Assembly (NCBI GenBank): GCA_964503455.1
Contig: CAZCZR010000015.1
Coordinates: 1-25,580 of the forward strand
Direction of reading: 5' to 3'
Origin: CAZCZR01 sp964503455
GTDB taxonomy: Bacteria; Bacillota; Clostridia; UBA1381
Length of the DNA stretch: 25,580 nucleotides
In this document: piece by piece, positions 8,106-16,254 of the stretch
Layout of the letters: every line of letters begins with the position of its first letter
Numbering within the stretch: position 1 is the first letter of the stretch
Translations under genes and position numbers: made by a program
Notes under the pieces: generated by a model
What the model saw: only the letters and a program-made list of their open reading frames with translations
What the model was told of the DNA's origin: nothing
Database searches by the model: none

Positions 8106-9215
8106 ATGGCAGAGAAAAAATCAAGCAAAAGCGCGAAGCTTATGCCGGTAGAGAGAAAATATGACGAGGAAAAGTCCCAGGCGCTGCAGTCTGTGTTTGA
8201 CATAATAGAAAAGGAATACGGCAAGGGCAGCATAATGAAGCTGGGCGAGAAGCCGCATACCGATGTGGACGTTATACCCACGGGTTCCATGACGCTTGAT
8301 CTTGCGCTTGGCGTGGGCGGCGTGCCGCGCGGACGTATCGTGGAAATATACGGGCCGGAGTCGTCCGGCAAGACCACGGTAGCGCTTCATATCGTGGCGG
8401 AGGCGCAGAAAATGGGCGGAGAAGCGGCGTTTATAGACGCGGAACACGCTCTTGATCCCGTGTACGCTCAGAATCTCGGCGTTGATATAGACAACCTTAT
8501 CGTTGCTCAGCCGGACACGGGCGAGCAGGCTTTGGAGATCGCGGATGCGCTTGTCAGGAGCGGAGCGCTTGATGTTATAGTTATCGATTCGGTGGCGGCG
8601 CTTGTGCCTAAGGCGGAGATCGAGGGCGAAATGGGCGATGCGCAGGTGGGTATGCTTGCAAGACTGATGTCGAAGGCTTTGAGAAAGCTTGCGGGTATAG
8701 TCGCAAAATCCGGCACCTGCATAGTGTTTATAAACCAGCTCAGAGAAAAGGTCGGCGTTATGTACGGCAACCCCGAAACAACTCCGGGCGGCCGCGCTTT
8801 GAAGTACTTTGCGTCTGTAAGAATGGATGTAAGAAGAGTCGAGGTCATCAAGGACGGCGGCGAAATGATAGGCAACAAGACAAGGGTCAGGATAGTCAAA
8901 AACAAGGTCGCTCCTCCGTTCAAGGAAGCGGAGTTTGACATTATTTACGGCAAGGGCATCTCAAAGACGGGAAATATCCTTGATGTGGCTGTGGAGTACG
9001 ATATAATAAAGAAATCCGGAGCGTGGTTCTCGTTCAACGGAGAGAAGATAGGTCAGGGAAGGGACAACGTCAAGGCGTATATGGAAGCAAATCCCGATTT
9101 CCTTGAAATGATCTCCGATATGGTCCGCCGCGCTCTTAAGGGCGAAAGTGTTGAAGATATTTTAAACGGCGCACCCGCCGAAAAACAGGATGAAAAACAG
9201 GATGACGAGCAGTAA
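8106..9215 (+). CDS. recA: Recombinase RecA
   Basis: ATP-dependent strand-exchange protein for homologous recombination and SOS induction, 369 residues. Walker A is GPESSGKTT (83-91), the catalytic glutamate lies in DAEHALDP (111-118), Walker B is VIVIDS (157-162), and FINQLREK plus ETTPGGRALK mark the L1/L2 region. The C-terminus is a Glu/Asp/Gln-rich tail repeating EKQDEKQDDEQ. ATG 8106 follows TAGGAGGA at good spacing. It begins 27 bases after the DUF4340 gene with no clear promoter or SOS box (GAAC-N4-GTTC) between them, so its promoter may lie inside the preceding gene or it may be cotranscribed with the ABC cassette. Confidence 0.98.
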   Translation: MAEKKSSKSAKLMPVERKYDEEKSQALQSVFDIIEKEYGKGSIMKLGEKPHTDVDVIPTGSMTLDLALGVGGVPRGRIVEIYGPESSGKTTVALHIVAEAQKMGGEAAFIDAEHALDPVYAQNLGVDIDNLIVAQPDTGEQALEIADALVRSGALDVIVIDSVAALVPKAEIEGEMGDAQVGMLARLMSKALRKLAGIVAKSGTCIVFINQLREKVGVMYGNPETTPGGRALKYFASVRMDVRRVEVIKDGGEMIGNKTRVRIVKNKVAPPFKEAEFDIIYGKGISKTGNILDVAVEYDIIKKSGAWFSFNGEKIGQGRDNVKAYMEANPDFLEMISDMVRRALKGESVEDILNGAPAEKQDEKQDDEQ

Positions 9216-9235
9216 GCGCTGTTTTTTTCTCCATA

Positions 9236-9262
9236 ATGCAAATCGTCTAAAAAAATTTGCAT
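9236..9262. repeat. Perfect inverted repeat after recA
   Basis: ATGCAAAT (9236-9243) and ATTTGCAT (9255-9262) form perfect 8-base arms around an 11-base spacer. The right arm is followed by an A-run, not a T-run, so it is not a normal terminator on the + strand. It may be an operator or a weak 3-prime stabilising hairpin for recA mRNA. A weaker GC-poor hairpin followed by seven T (9207-9228) overlaps the recA stop and could give partial termination. Confidence 0.5.
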
Positions 9263-9330
9263 AAAAAAGGCGGTAATAGTGTATATCAACTAAATTTCTA
9301 AAAAAAAGCAGTGATATTATCAAAAAAATA

Positions 9331-9359
9331 TTGACGTAGTTTAAAAAATATAGTATTCT
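9331..9359 (+). promoter_or_regulatory. Sigma-A type promoter for ptsH
   Basis: TTGACG (9331-9336), a 17-base AT-rich spacer, and TATTCT (9354-9359) form a good promoter about 77 bases before the HPr start. An 11-base direct repeat AATATAGTATT occurs at 9347-9357, across the -10, and again at 9363-9373, around the expected start of transcription. Confidence 0.7.
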
Positions 9360-9384
9360 ATTAATATAGTATTTATAAAATTTA

Positions 9385-9402
9385 TGAAAACTGCGGTTTT
9401 TA
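9385..9402. promoter_or_regulatory. Palindromic operator-like or cre-like site
   Basis: TGAAAAC-TGCG-GTTTTTA is a near-perfect dyad with one mismatch, lying about 20-35 bases downstream of the predicted ptsH transcription start. It resembles a spaced catabolite-responsive element, but the core differs from the standard cre and it could equally be a small leader hairpin. Confidence 0.3.
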
Positions 9403-9435
9403 GTTATAAGTAAGTCAGACAGGGGGCAAATATTT

Positions 9436-9699
9436 ATGTTTTCAAAAGAAGTCGTTGTTCAGAATCAGGTAGGTCTGCACGCAAGACCCGCGACATTCTT
9501 TATCCAAAAAGCTAATGAATTTAAGTCGAGCATCTGGGTGGAAAAGGATGAGAGAAAGGTAAATGCAAAGAGCCTTCTTGGCGTTCTGTCACTCGGCATA
9601 ACGAAGGGAACTTCAATAAATATCATTTCGGACGGCGCCGATGAAGAGGAAGCCGTTAACACTCTGGTTGAGTTGATTGAATCGAATTTCGCGGAATAA
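9436..9699 (+). CDS. ptsH: Phosphocarrier protein HPr
   Basis: Small cytoplasmic phosphocarrier of the sugar phosphotransferase system, 87 residues, a typical HPr length. His15 lies in GLHARPAT, where enzyme I phosphorylates it, and Ser46 lies in NAKSLLG, the HPr kinase site used for catabolite control in Firmicutes. Both sites are intact, so this is HPr rather than a Crh-type protein lacking His15. ATG 9436 follows GGGGG (9422-9426) at 9 nt. The gene stands alone between its own promoter and a terminator; ptsI is not next to it. Confidence 0.95.
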   Translation: MFSKEVVVQNQVGLHARPATFFIQKANEFKSSIWVEKDERKVNAKSLLGVLSLGITKGTSINIISDGADEEEAVNTLVELIESNFAE

Positions 9700-9730
9700 T
9701 TTAAGAATATTATTCAAACACTAAGCATAC

Positions 9731-9765
9731 GGCTGTCTCATAGATATATTGGGACAGCCTTTGTT
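9731..9765 (+). terminator. Rho-independent terminator after ptsH
   Basis: GGCTGTCTC (9731-9739) pairs with GGGACAGCC (9751-9759) in nine base pairs including one G-U, around an 11-base loop, followed by TTTGTT. It ends ptsH transcription; the T-run is modest, so some readthrough into uvrC is plausible. Confidence 0.75.
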
Positions 9766-9782
9766 AAAGTTAAAGGGCTGAT

Positions 9783-11663
9783 GTGAACAGTATGTTTGAT
9801 CTTAAAGACGAGCTTAAACGCCTGCCGGACAATCCGGGCGTATATATAATGCATGACAAAAAAGACACTGTCATATATGTCGGAAAGGCAAAGATCCTGA
9901 AAAACAGAGTGCGCCAGTACTTTCACGCAAGCGCGAATCATACGCCGAAGGTAAAGGCGATGGTCGCCAATATCGCGTATTTTGAGTATATAGTCACCGA
10001 CTCCGAGGTGGAGGCGCTGGTGCTTGAATGTACTCTTATAAAAAAGTACCGTCCCAAATACAACATCCTTCTCAAGGATGACAAGCAGTACCCGTATATA
10101 AAAGTGACTTTGAACGAGGAATACCCGCGCATAATGATGGTGCGCCGTCTGGAAAACGACGGAGCCAAGTATTTCGGCCCGTATATGGGTTCAAATACCA
10201 TAAAAAACACGCTTGATATGGTGCAGAAGATTTTCACGCCGCCGACCTGCGGCAGGAAATTCCCTGAGGATATAGGCAAAGGCAGGCCGTGTCTTAATTA
10301 TCATATCAAAAACTGCTTCGCGCCGTGTACCGGAAATGTCAGCAAAGCGGAGTACAGAAAGGTGTACTATGATATATGCGCCTTTATCGAAGGACGGCAC
10401 AAGGAGCTTTACAAGCTGCTTGAGGACGAGATGAACCGCGCGTCAGAGAATATGCAGTTTGAAAAGGCGGCTGTATACCGCGACAGGATACGGTCTTTGA
10501 AGGCGCTTGAGGAAAAGCAGAAGATACTGAACACCGATGATATGACAGACCGTGATATAGTAGCCGTAGCGCGCGGCGACGGCGACGCGTTCGCGGAGAT
10601 ATTTTTCATACGGTCGGGACGCGTTACGGGCAGGGAAAATTTCAGACTGTCAAATGTCGGCGACGCGTCGGACAGTGCCGTGACGGCTGATTTTTTAAAG
10701 CAGTTTTACTCGGTAAGTCCGGATATACCGAGAGAGATATGCACAAGCGCCGAGCCGGAGGAAAAAGAGCTTATAAGCGAATGGCTGTCCTCGCAGGCGA
10801 AGCGGAAGGTGGTTTTATCCGTTCCGAAACGCGGCGAAAAGAAACGGCTTGCGGATATGGTAATGAAAAACGCCGTTATAGCGGCGCGCAATACCAAAAT
10901 AAAGGAAATGAGCGAATTTAAGAAAAGCAACGTCTTAAAGGAGCTTCAAAAAACGGTCAACATGGAAAAACTGCCCTACAGGATAGAATCCTACGATATT
11001 TCAAACATCAGCGGAACGAACAATGTCGCTTCCATGGTGGTGTTTGAAAACGGCAGGGCTGAAAATAAAAAATACAGAAGATTTAAAATAAACACCGTTG
11101 AGGGCGCGGACGATTACAAGGCTATGCAGGAGGTGCTGCACAGGCGTTTCCTGCGCGCTCTTGAGGAACAGGAAAAGATAGACAAAAACGAGCTTGCCGA
11201 AAAAGACGCAAAATTTCTTCCCATGCCCGATCTTATTCTCGCGGACGGCGGGAAGGGACACGTAAGGGCGTGCCGTCAAATGCTTGACATGATGGAGCTT
11301 GACATTCCGGTGTACGGCATGGTAAAGGATGACAGGCATAAAACGCGCGGTCTCACCTCGGAGGAGGGCGAGATCGAGCTTAATATGACGTCTGCGGTGT
11401 TTCATCTGATAACGCGTATTCAGGATGAGGTCCACAGGGTCGCAATATCGTATCACAGGCAGCTTCGGTCAAAAACGGCAGTGCGTTCGGTGCTTGACGA
11501 TATACCGGGAATAGGCGAGAAAAAGCGCGGCATATTGTTAAAGGCATTTGGTTCGGTGGAGCGTATACGCGCGGCTTCCGAGGAGGAGATCGCCGCCGTA
11601 AAGGGCATAACCCGCACAAACGCAGTCCGGATAAAAGAGTTTTTTGAGGGAAACAGCGTTTAA
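9783..11663 (+). CDS. uvrC: Excinuclease ABC subunit C
   Basis: Nuclease subunit of UvrABC nucleotide excision repair, making both incisions around a lesion. About 626 residues, close to the usual 600-625. Domains in order: GIY-YIG nuclease at the N-terminus (GVYIMHDKKDTVIYVGKAK), a four-cysteine stretch (C...CLNYHIKNCFAPC), a UVR motif (around EDEMNRASENMQFEKAAVYR), an RNase-H-like nuclease domain (IESYDISNISGTNNVASMVV; LILADGGKGH), and a C-terminal helix-hairpin-helix pair (DDIPGIGEKKRGILLKAFGS; GITRTNAVRIKEFF). GTG 9783 is 5 nt after AAAGGG; in-frame ATG 9792 would start MFDLKDELKRLP, as in most homologs, so the start is uncertain by three codons. It opens a long co-directional gene series. 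Confidence 0.96.
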   Translation: MNSMFDLKDELKRLPDNPGVYIMHDKKDTVIYVGKAKILKNRVRQYFHASANHTPKVKAMVANIAYFEYIVTDSEVEALVLECTLIKKYRPKYNILLKDDKQYPYIKVTLNEEYPRIMMVRRLENDGAKYFGPYMGSNTIKNTLDMVQKIFTPPTCGRKFPEDIGKGRPCLNYHIKNCFAPCTGNVSKAEYRKVYYDICAFIEGRHKELYKLLEDEMNRASENMQFEKAAVYRDRIRSLKALEEKQKILNTDDMTDRDIVAVARGDGDAFAEIFFIRSGRVTGRENFRLSNVGDASDSAVTADFLKQFYSVSPDIPREICTSAEPEEKELISEWLSSQAKRKVVLSVPKRGEKKRLADMVMKNAVIAARNTKIKEMSEFKKSNVLKELQKTVNMEKLPYRIESYDISNISGTNNVASMVVFENGRAENKKYRRFKINTVEGADDYKAMQEVLHRRFLRALEEQEKIDKNELAEKDAKFLPMPDLILADGGKGHVRACRQMLDMMELDIPVYGMVKDDRHKTRGLTSEEGEIELNMTSAVFHLITRIQDEVHRVAISYHRQLRSKTAVRSVLDDIPGIGEKKRGILLKAFGSVERIRAASEEEIAAVKGITRTNAVRIKEFFEGNSV

Positions 11664-11696
11664 AAAAGCCGTTTAAAACCGATACGGGGAGAAACT

Positions 11697-12494
11697 ATGT
11701 TCAGACTGATTGAAAAGGGCGATATTGCATATTATACCGTCACCGAGATAGAGGAAACGTGTATCGCAAACCATTGCTTCACGACCCGCAGGGGCGGCGT
11801 AAGCAAGGGCATATACGAAAGCATGAACCTGCGTTTTCACTGCGATGACCCGACTGAAAATGTGAGAGAGAATTACAGGCGCATCTGCTCGGCGATAGGC
11901 TCCGATTACAGGCGGCTCGTTCACTCAAAGCAGGTGCATGAGGACAAGGTGATTCGCGTTGACGGCGAAAACGCGGGAAACGGGATCATAAGGGAAAACG
12001 TGTTTACAAGCGCGGACGCTCTTACCACAAATGAAACGGGGCTGCCGATAATGGCGGCATATGCGGACTGTGTTCCGATACTTTTGCTCGATCCGGCAAA
12101 AAGAGCTGTCGCGGCGGTACATTCCGGCTGGAGAGGTACGGCGGCGAAAATCTCGGCAAAGGCTGTTTTGAAGATGCGCGCCGAGTACGGAACGGATCCG
12201 GCGGACGTTATAGCCGCCGTGGGACCTTCAATACAGGAGAAGAGCTTTGAAGTCGGGGACGAAGTCGCGGAGGTCTTTTTAAGACTTTACGGAAACGAGA
12301 CCGCGCGCCGTTACGGCGAAAAATATCACGTAAACCTTCAGCGTGCGATAGAGCTTCAGCTTGAGGAAGCCGGCGTTAAAAGGATAGTAAATTCCGGCAT
12401 AGACACCTATGATAACGCGCAGCTGCTGTTCAGTCACCGCAAAACGAACGGACAGCGCGGCGCTATGGCTGCGATAATTGAACTGAAAAAATAG
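11697..12494 (+). CDS. pgeF: Purine nucleoside phosphorylase / polyphenol oxidase-like YfiH (YlmD) family protein
   Basis: Cytoplasmic protein of 265 residues in the YfiH/YlmD (DUF152, Cu-oxidase_4) family. Members have been called laccases, but several act on purine nucleosides (phosphorylase and adenosine deaminase activity), and E. coli YfiH (PgeF) has been linked to correct peptidoglycan precursor composition. Metal and active-site residues are visible: H81 in VHSKQVHE, C125 in AYADCVPILLLDP and H142 in VHSGWRGT. The ATG follows GGGGAGA at normal spacing, 33 bases after uvrC. No membrane segment or signal peptide. Confidence 0.9.
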   Translation: MFRLIEKGDIAYYTVTEIEETCIANHCFTTRRGGVSKGIYESMNLRFHCDDPTENVRENYRRICSAIGSDYRRLVHSKQVHEDKVIRVDGENAGNGIIRENVFTSADALTTNETGLPIMAAYADCVPILLLDPAKRAVAAVHSGWRGTAAKISAKAVLKMRAEYGTDPADVIAAVGPSIQEKSFEVGDEVAEVFLRLYGNETARRYGEKYHVNLQRAIELQLEEAGVKRIVNSGIDTYDNAQLLFSHRKTNGQRGAMAAIIELKK

Positions 12495-12527
12495 AATTAA
12501 AACAAACTTGAAAAGGAATGAAACGAT

Positions 12528-14108
12528 ATGCCGAAGAAAATTTTAGCGGCATTGTTATGCATAATTATAATGGCGGGCATTACCGCCTGCTCATTCAATA
12601 AAGCTCCTGACAAAGACAATGCGCCCGAACAAGAGGAGAACACCGTAGTCGCGGAGGATGACAGAACCATTAACGTTGCTATATACGGCTGGGACACATA
12701 CAATCCCATAACAACACAGTCGCAGTCGGTCAGGGACTGTATGCGATTTGTGTACGAGCCGCTGTTTGAGCTTGATGACGGACTCCTTCCCGAAGGCGTG
12801 CTTGCCGACAGCAGAAGCGTTTCCTCCGACGGAAAAAGCCTTACGGTAAAGCTGAAGCAGGGTGTGAAATGGCATGACGGCGCGGCGTTTACGGCTGATG
12901 ATGTGGTATACACATTCAATTCCATAAAGGCGAGGAGCGACTGCCCGTACAATACCTCTCTTGAGGGCATAACGGCGTGCAGAAAGACCGCTGCGGACAC
13001 GGTGGTGTTTTCGCTTTCGCAGCCTATAACGGACGCCGCGTCGCTTCTGAGCTTTCCCATAGTAAAGAATAAAACGCCGATGACGGTGGATTCGGGCTAT
13101 ACGCCGATCGGCACTGGCCCTTATAAGTATGCCGGACGCATTAAGCAGGACGTGGTATATCTTGCCAATGACACCTCATGGCATAAAGGCTGGGTCAATA
13201 TAGCGGGCATATGCGTCACAATGACAAGCGACAAAGAACACGCAAGATCGTTGTTCGAGGCGGGAGAAACGGATATTGCAACCGACGACGTTATAGATTT
13301 TGCATCCTATACGCCTAAGGGCGGCGCAATCATAAAGGATTATATCACAAACAATCTCACCTACCTCGGAGTGAATTTCAACAAGCGTATACTGTGGGGA
13401 GCCGGAACAAGAAAGGCTCTTGGCGCTGTCATAAACAAGTCGGAGCTTGCGACGGGTGTCATATTTAAACGCGGAGTGGAAATAGATGTGCCGATAAATC
13501 CGACGTCGTTTTACTATTACGATGTGACACAGCGTTTCGGCTCAAAGGCGCAGACTGCGGAGGAATATCTCGCGCAGGACGGCTGGAGCCGTGACGATGA
13601 CACGGGCATATATGTGCGCAGCACTGACGGCACAAGAGAAAAGCTGAGCGTGAGCATACTTGTAAACAGCGACAGCGAGGAAAAGACCGCCGTAGCCGAA
13701 AGGATCGCCGAACAGTACAACGCTTTCGGCATAGAAGCCAAAGTCGATGGCGTGGAGTACTCAAGATACAAAAGCCGCGTACAGTCGGGGAATTTTGATC
13801 TGTTCATAGGCGAGACGGCTTTGCCGGACAATATGGATCCCTCGGTGCTTGTAAAAGGCGGCGACAACTATTTCTCATACAAAAACAGCGAGCTTGACAC
13901 GGTGCTTTCTGAAATGGGAAAGACCACTGACACCGAAACGCTCAGGACTCTGTTTATTCGTTACGGCGACTGCATAGCCGCTGACACGCCCTTTGTAGCG
14001 CTGTATTTCAAAAAGGCGGGAGTCGCGTACAGAAACAGGATCATAAGCGGCGTTTCGCCGAATATATCAAACCCGTACAGGAACATACAGGAGTGGCAGC
14101 TCAGATAG
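12528..14108 (+). CDS. Peptide/solute ABC transporter substrate-binding lipoprotein (SBP_bac_5)
   Basis: Membrane-anchored extracytoplasmic binding protein of 526 residues. The N-terminus is a lipoprotein signal (MPKKILAALLCIIIMAGITAC) with lipobox ITAC and acylated Cys21, followed by an acidic linker. The family-5 binding domain is recognisable from LKQGVKWHDGAAFTADDVVY and the following TFNSIK helix, as in OppA/DppA relatives. No oppB/C/D/F permease or ATPase genes are adjacent, so it either shares components encoded elsewhere or has a sensing role. The ATG follows AAAAGGAA; 33 bases separate it from pgeF and 27 from the regulator downstream. Ligand unknown, oligopeptide most likely. Confidence 0.87.
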   Translation: MPKKILAALLCIIIMAGITACSFNKAPDKDNAPEQEENTVVAEDDRTINVAIYGWDTYNPITTQSQSVRDCMRFVYEPLFELDDGLLPEGVLADSRSVSSDGKSLTVKLKQGVKWHDGAAFTADDVVYTFNSIKARSDCPYNTSLEGITACRKTAADTVVFSLSQPITDAASLLSFPIVKNKTPMTVDSGYTPIGTGPYKYAGRIKQDVVYLANDTSWHKGWVNIAGICVTMTSDKEHARSLFEAGETDIATDDVIDFASYTPKGGAIIKDYITNNLTYLGVNFNKRILWGAGTRKALGAVINKSELATGVIFKRGVEIDVPINPTSFYYYDVTQRFGSKAQTAEEYLAQDGWSRDDDTGIYVRSTDGTREKLSVSILVNSDSEEKTAVAERIAEQYNAFGIEAKVDGVEYSRYKSRVQSGNFDLFIGETALPDNMDPSVLVKGGDNYFSYKNSELDTVLSEMGKTTDTETLRTLFIRYGDCIAADTPFVALYFKKAGVAYRNRIISGVSPNISNPYRNIQEWQLR

Positions 14109-14135
14109 CTGCTTAAAAGCGGGGGTACAATCACA

Positions 14136-14996
14136 ATGGAAGAAAATATAGTCGAATATATCGTAAAAAATATGGAAAGCTTCTCCAAAAGACGGCGTAT
14201 ACTCGGAGCGTATATAGCCGAAAACTGCGAAAAGGCGGCGTATATGACGGCGGCGAAGCTTGCCGCAAAGACAGGAGTGTCCGAATCGACTGTTGTCCGC
14301 TTCGCGGCCGAACTGGGCTTTGACGGGTATCAGGAGTTCCGCAAGGAGCTTTTAAACGTTGCCAAAATGAAGCTTACAAACATTCAGCGCATTGAGCTTG
14401 CAAGCGACAGGATAGACCCGAAAAATGTCTTTGAGAGCGTGGCGCGGGCGGATATACAGAGCATTGAAAACGCCATGGCGGAGCTTGATATAAAGGAGTT
14501 CGACGCAGCCGTGGAAACGCTTATGGATGCTCAGACCATATATGTGATAGGCGCCAGAAGCGCGGCGTCGCTTGCAAATTTTACCTATATTTATCTGAAT
14601 ATGCTGTTTCCCGATGTAAGGCTTGTAAGCTCGGTCATAGCGGGAGATATGTTCTCGCAGATGATACACGCCAAAAAGGGTGACGCGGTAATAGCCATAA
14701 GCTTCCCGCGCTATTCCAAAACCACCTATAACGCAGTCAATTTTGCCTATAAGCACGGCGCGGACGTTATAGCACTTACCGACAGCCGCAACGCGCCTAT
14801 AGTAAATACGGCGACACACTCGCTTATAACGGGCAACGGCAAGATAGATTCCTTCGCCGATTCGCTTGTGGCGCCGATGTGCGTTTTAAACGCGCTTGTA
14901 TGCGCTTTGGGCATAAAGCGAAAGCATGAGGCGGCGGAGACCTTTGAAAAGCAGGAAAGCGTGCTTGGCGCTTATGATCTGATACGAAAGGAATGA
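14136..14996 (+). CDS. MurR/RpiR family transcriptional regulator
   Basis: DNA-binding regulator of 286 residues. The N-terminal RpiR-type helix-turn-helix (about 1-78) includes AAKTGVSESTVVRFAAELGF. The C-terminal SIS domain (about 128-255) includes YVIGARSAASLA and ISFPRYSKTT and usually binds a phosphosugar. No sugar-catabolic operon is adjacent; the neighbours are a peptide-type binding lipoprotein upstream and a flavoprotein eight bases downstream, which are the best candidates for regulation. ATG 14136 follows a GGGGG ribosome site. Its stop overlaps an in-frame ATG of the next frame (ATGA at 14993). Confidence 0.9.
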   Translation: MEENIVEYIVKNMESFSKRRRILGAYIAENCEKAAYMTAAKLAAKTGVSESTVVRFAAELGFDGYQEFRKELLNVAKMKLTNIQRIELASDRIDPKNVFESVARADIQSIENAMAELDIKEFDAAVETLMDAQTIYVIGARSAASLANFTYIYLNMLFPDVRLVSSVIAGDMFSQMIHAKKGDAVIAISFPRYSKTTYNAVNFAYKHGADVIALTDSRNAPIVNTATHSLITGNGKIDSFADSLVAPMCVLNALVCALGIKRKHEAAETFEKQESVLGAYDLIRKE

Positions 14997-15004
14997 GAGA
15001 TTCC

Positions 15005-16249
15005 ATGGCATCGGAAACGGTGGTAATAGGAGCCGGAGCGGCGGGAATGATCGCCGCGGGCAGACTTCGCGAGCGCGGCTGCGGTGTGACTTTGATAGAG
15101 CGCAATTCGGTTGCGGGACGCAAGATTCGCATAACCGGCAAGGGCAGATGCAATATCACCAACGCCTGCGAAACCGAGGATATAATAAAAAATGTGACTG
15201 CCAACGCGAAATTTCTTTACAGCGCGGTGTACACCTTTACCAACGAGGCAACAATAGCTCTTATGGAGCGTCTGGGCGTGCCTGTAAAGGTTGAGCGCGG
15301 CGGAAGGGTATTCCCCGTGTCCGACTCGGCGAAGGACGTTGCGGAGGCTTTGAAACGCTACAGTGTCGGCTGCGGCGCGCGTATTGTACACGGACGCGCC
15401 GAGGAGGTGCTTTTGTCGGAAGGAAGGGTCTTTGGCGTAAGGCTTGAGGACGGACGGACGGTAAAAGCCGGCAGCGTTATAATAGCAACGGGCGGAAAGT
15501 CGTATCCGCTTACAGGCTCGACCGGAGACGGATATAAGATGGCTGAAAAATGCGGACACACGGTAATCGCGCCGAGACCGTCGCTGGTGCCGCTTGTAAC
15601 GGAGGAAAAATGGTGCGCGGAGCTTATGGGACTGTCGCTTAAAAATATATCCGTTACGGTGCGTGACGCACACGGGAAAAAGATCTATACTGATTTCGGC
15701 GAGCTGCTTTTCACGCATTTCGGATTGTCCGGACCGGTGATACTGTCCGCGTCGGCGCATATGAAAAAGCCTGAGGGATGTAAGGTCAGCATAGACCTAA
15801 AGCCTGCCCTTTCGCCGGAAAAGCTTGATGCAAGGATTCTCAGGGATTTTGAAAAGCACAGCAGAAAGCACCTTGTAAACGGTATGGAGGAGCTTTTGCC
15901 GAAGGCACTTATACCTGTGGTGCTGCGGCTTTCGGGACTTGACGGGCATAGGACGGCGAACAGCGTGACGCGCGCGGAGCGTCTGCGCCTCGGAGAGGTC
16001 ATAAAGTCGCTAGAGCTGACAGTCAAGCGCTTTCGTCCTATAGACGAGGCGATAGTCACATCCGGAGGTGTAAAAGTGTCGGAGATAGATCCGTCAACGA
16101 TGGAGTCGAAAATAGTGCCGGGACTGTACTTTGCCGGAGAGGTCATAGACGTGGACGCGTATACGGGCGGCTTTAATCTGCAAATAGCGTTTTCAACCGG
16201 ATACCTTGCGGCGGAAAGCATTGCGGACTCGGCAGAACATAAGGAGTGA
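15005..16249 (+). CDS. NAD(P)/FAD-dependent oxidoreductase (BaiN/YhiN, HI0933-like)
   Basis: Flavoprotein of about 414 residues. The dinucleotide-binding fold is at the N-terminus (VVIGAGAAGM, Gly9-Gly14). Family signatures are RKIRITGKGRCNITNA, ATGGKSYPLTGSTGDGY and the C-terminal GLYFAGEVIDVDAYTGGFNL. The family includes BaiN-like enzymes linked to bile-acid dehydroxylation and YhiN of unknown role, so the substrate should not be inferred. ATG 15005 is preferred over ATG 14993: AAAGGA (14987-14992) directly abuts 14993 but lies 12 nt from 15005, and homologs begin just before the VIGAGAAG motif. It lies between an RpiR regulator and a HutP-family gene. Confidence 0.92.
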   Translation: MASETVVIGAGAAGMIAAGRLRERGCGVTLIERNSVAGRKIRITGKGRCNITNACETEDIIKNVTANAKFLYSAVYTFTNEATIALMERLGVPVKVERGGRVFPVSDSAKDVAEALKRYSVGCGARIVHGRAEEVLLSEGRVFGVRLEDGRTVKAGSVIIATGGKSYPLTGSTGDGYKMAEKCGHTVIAPRPSLVPLVTEEKWCAELMGLSLKNISVTVRDAHGKKIYTDFGELLFTHFGLSGPVILSASAHMKKPEGCKVSIDLKPALSPEKLDARILRDFEKHSRKHLVNGMEELLPKALIPVVLRLSGLDGHRTANSVTRAERLRLGEVIKSLELTVKRFRPIDEAIVTSGGVKVSEIDPSTMESKIVPGLYFAGEVIDVDAYTGGFNLQIAFSTGYLAAESIADSAEHKE

Positions 16250-16254
16250 CGGTT

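Noticed and set aside
9675..9702. Promoter for uvrC inside the end of ptsH (TTGATT-17-ATAATT)
   Set aside because: The -10 match is poor and the transcript would run through the ptsH terminator before uvrC; not reported as a feature.
14972..15760. A 262-residue minus-strand open frame opposite the flavoprotein
   Set aside because: Antisense shadow of a conserved FAD enzyme; no motif or start signal.
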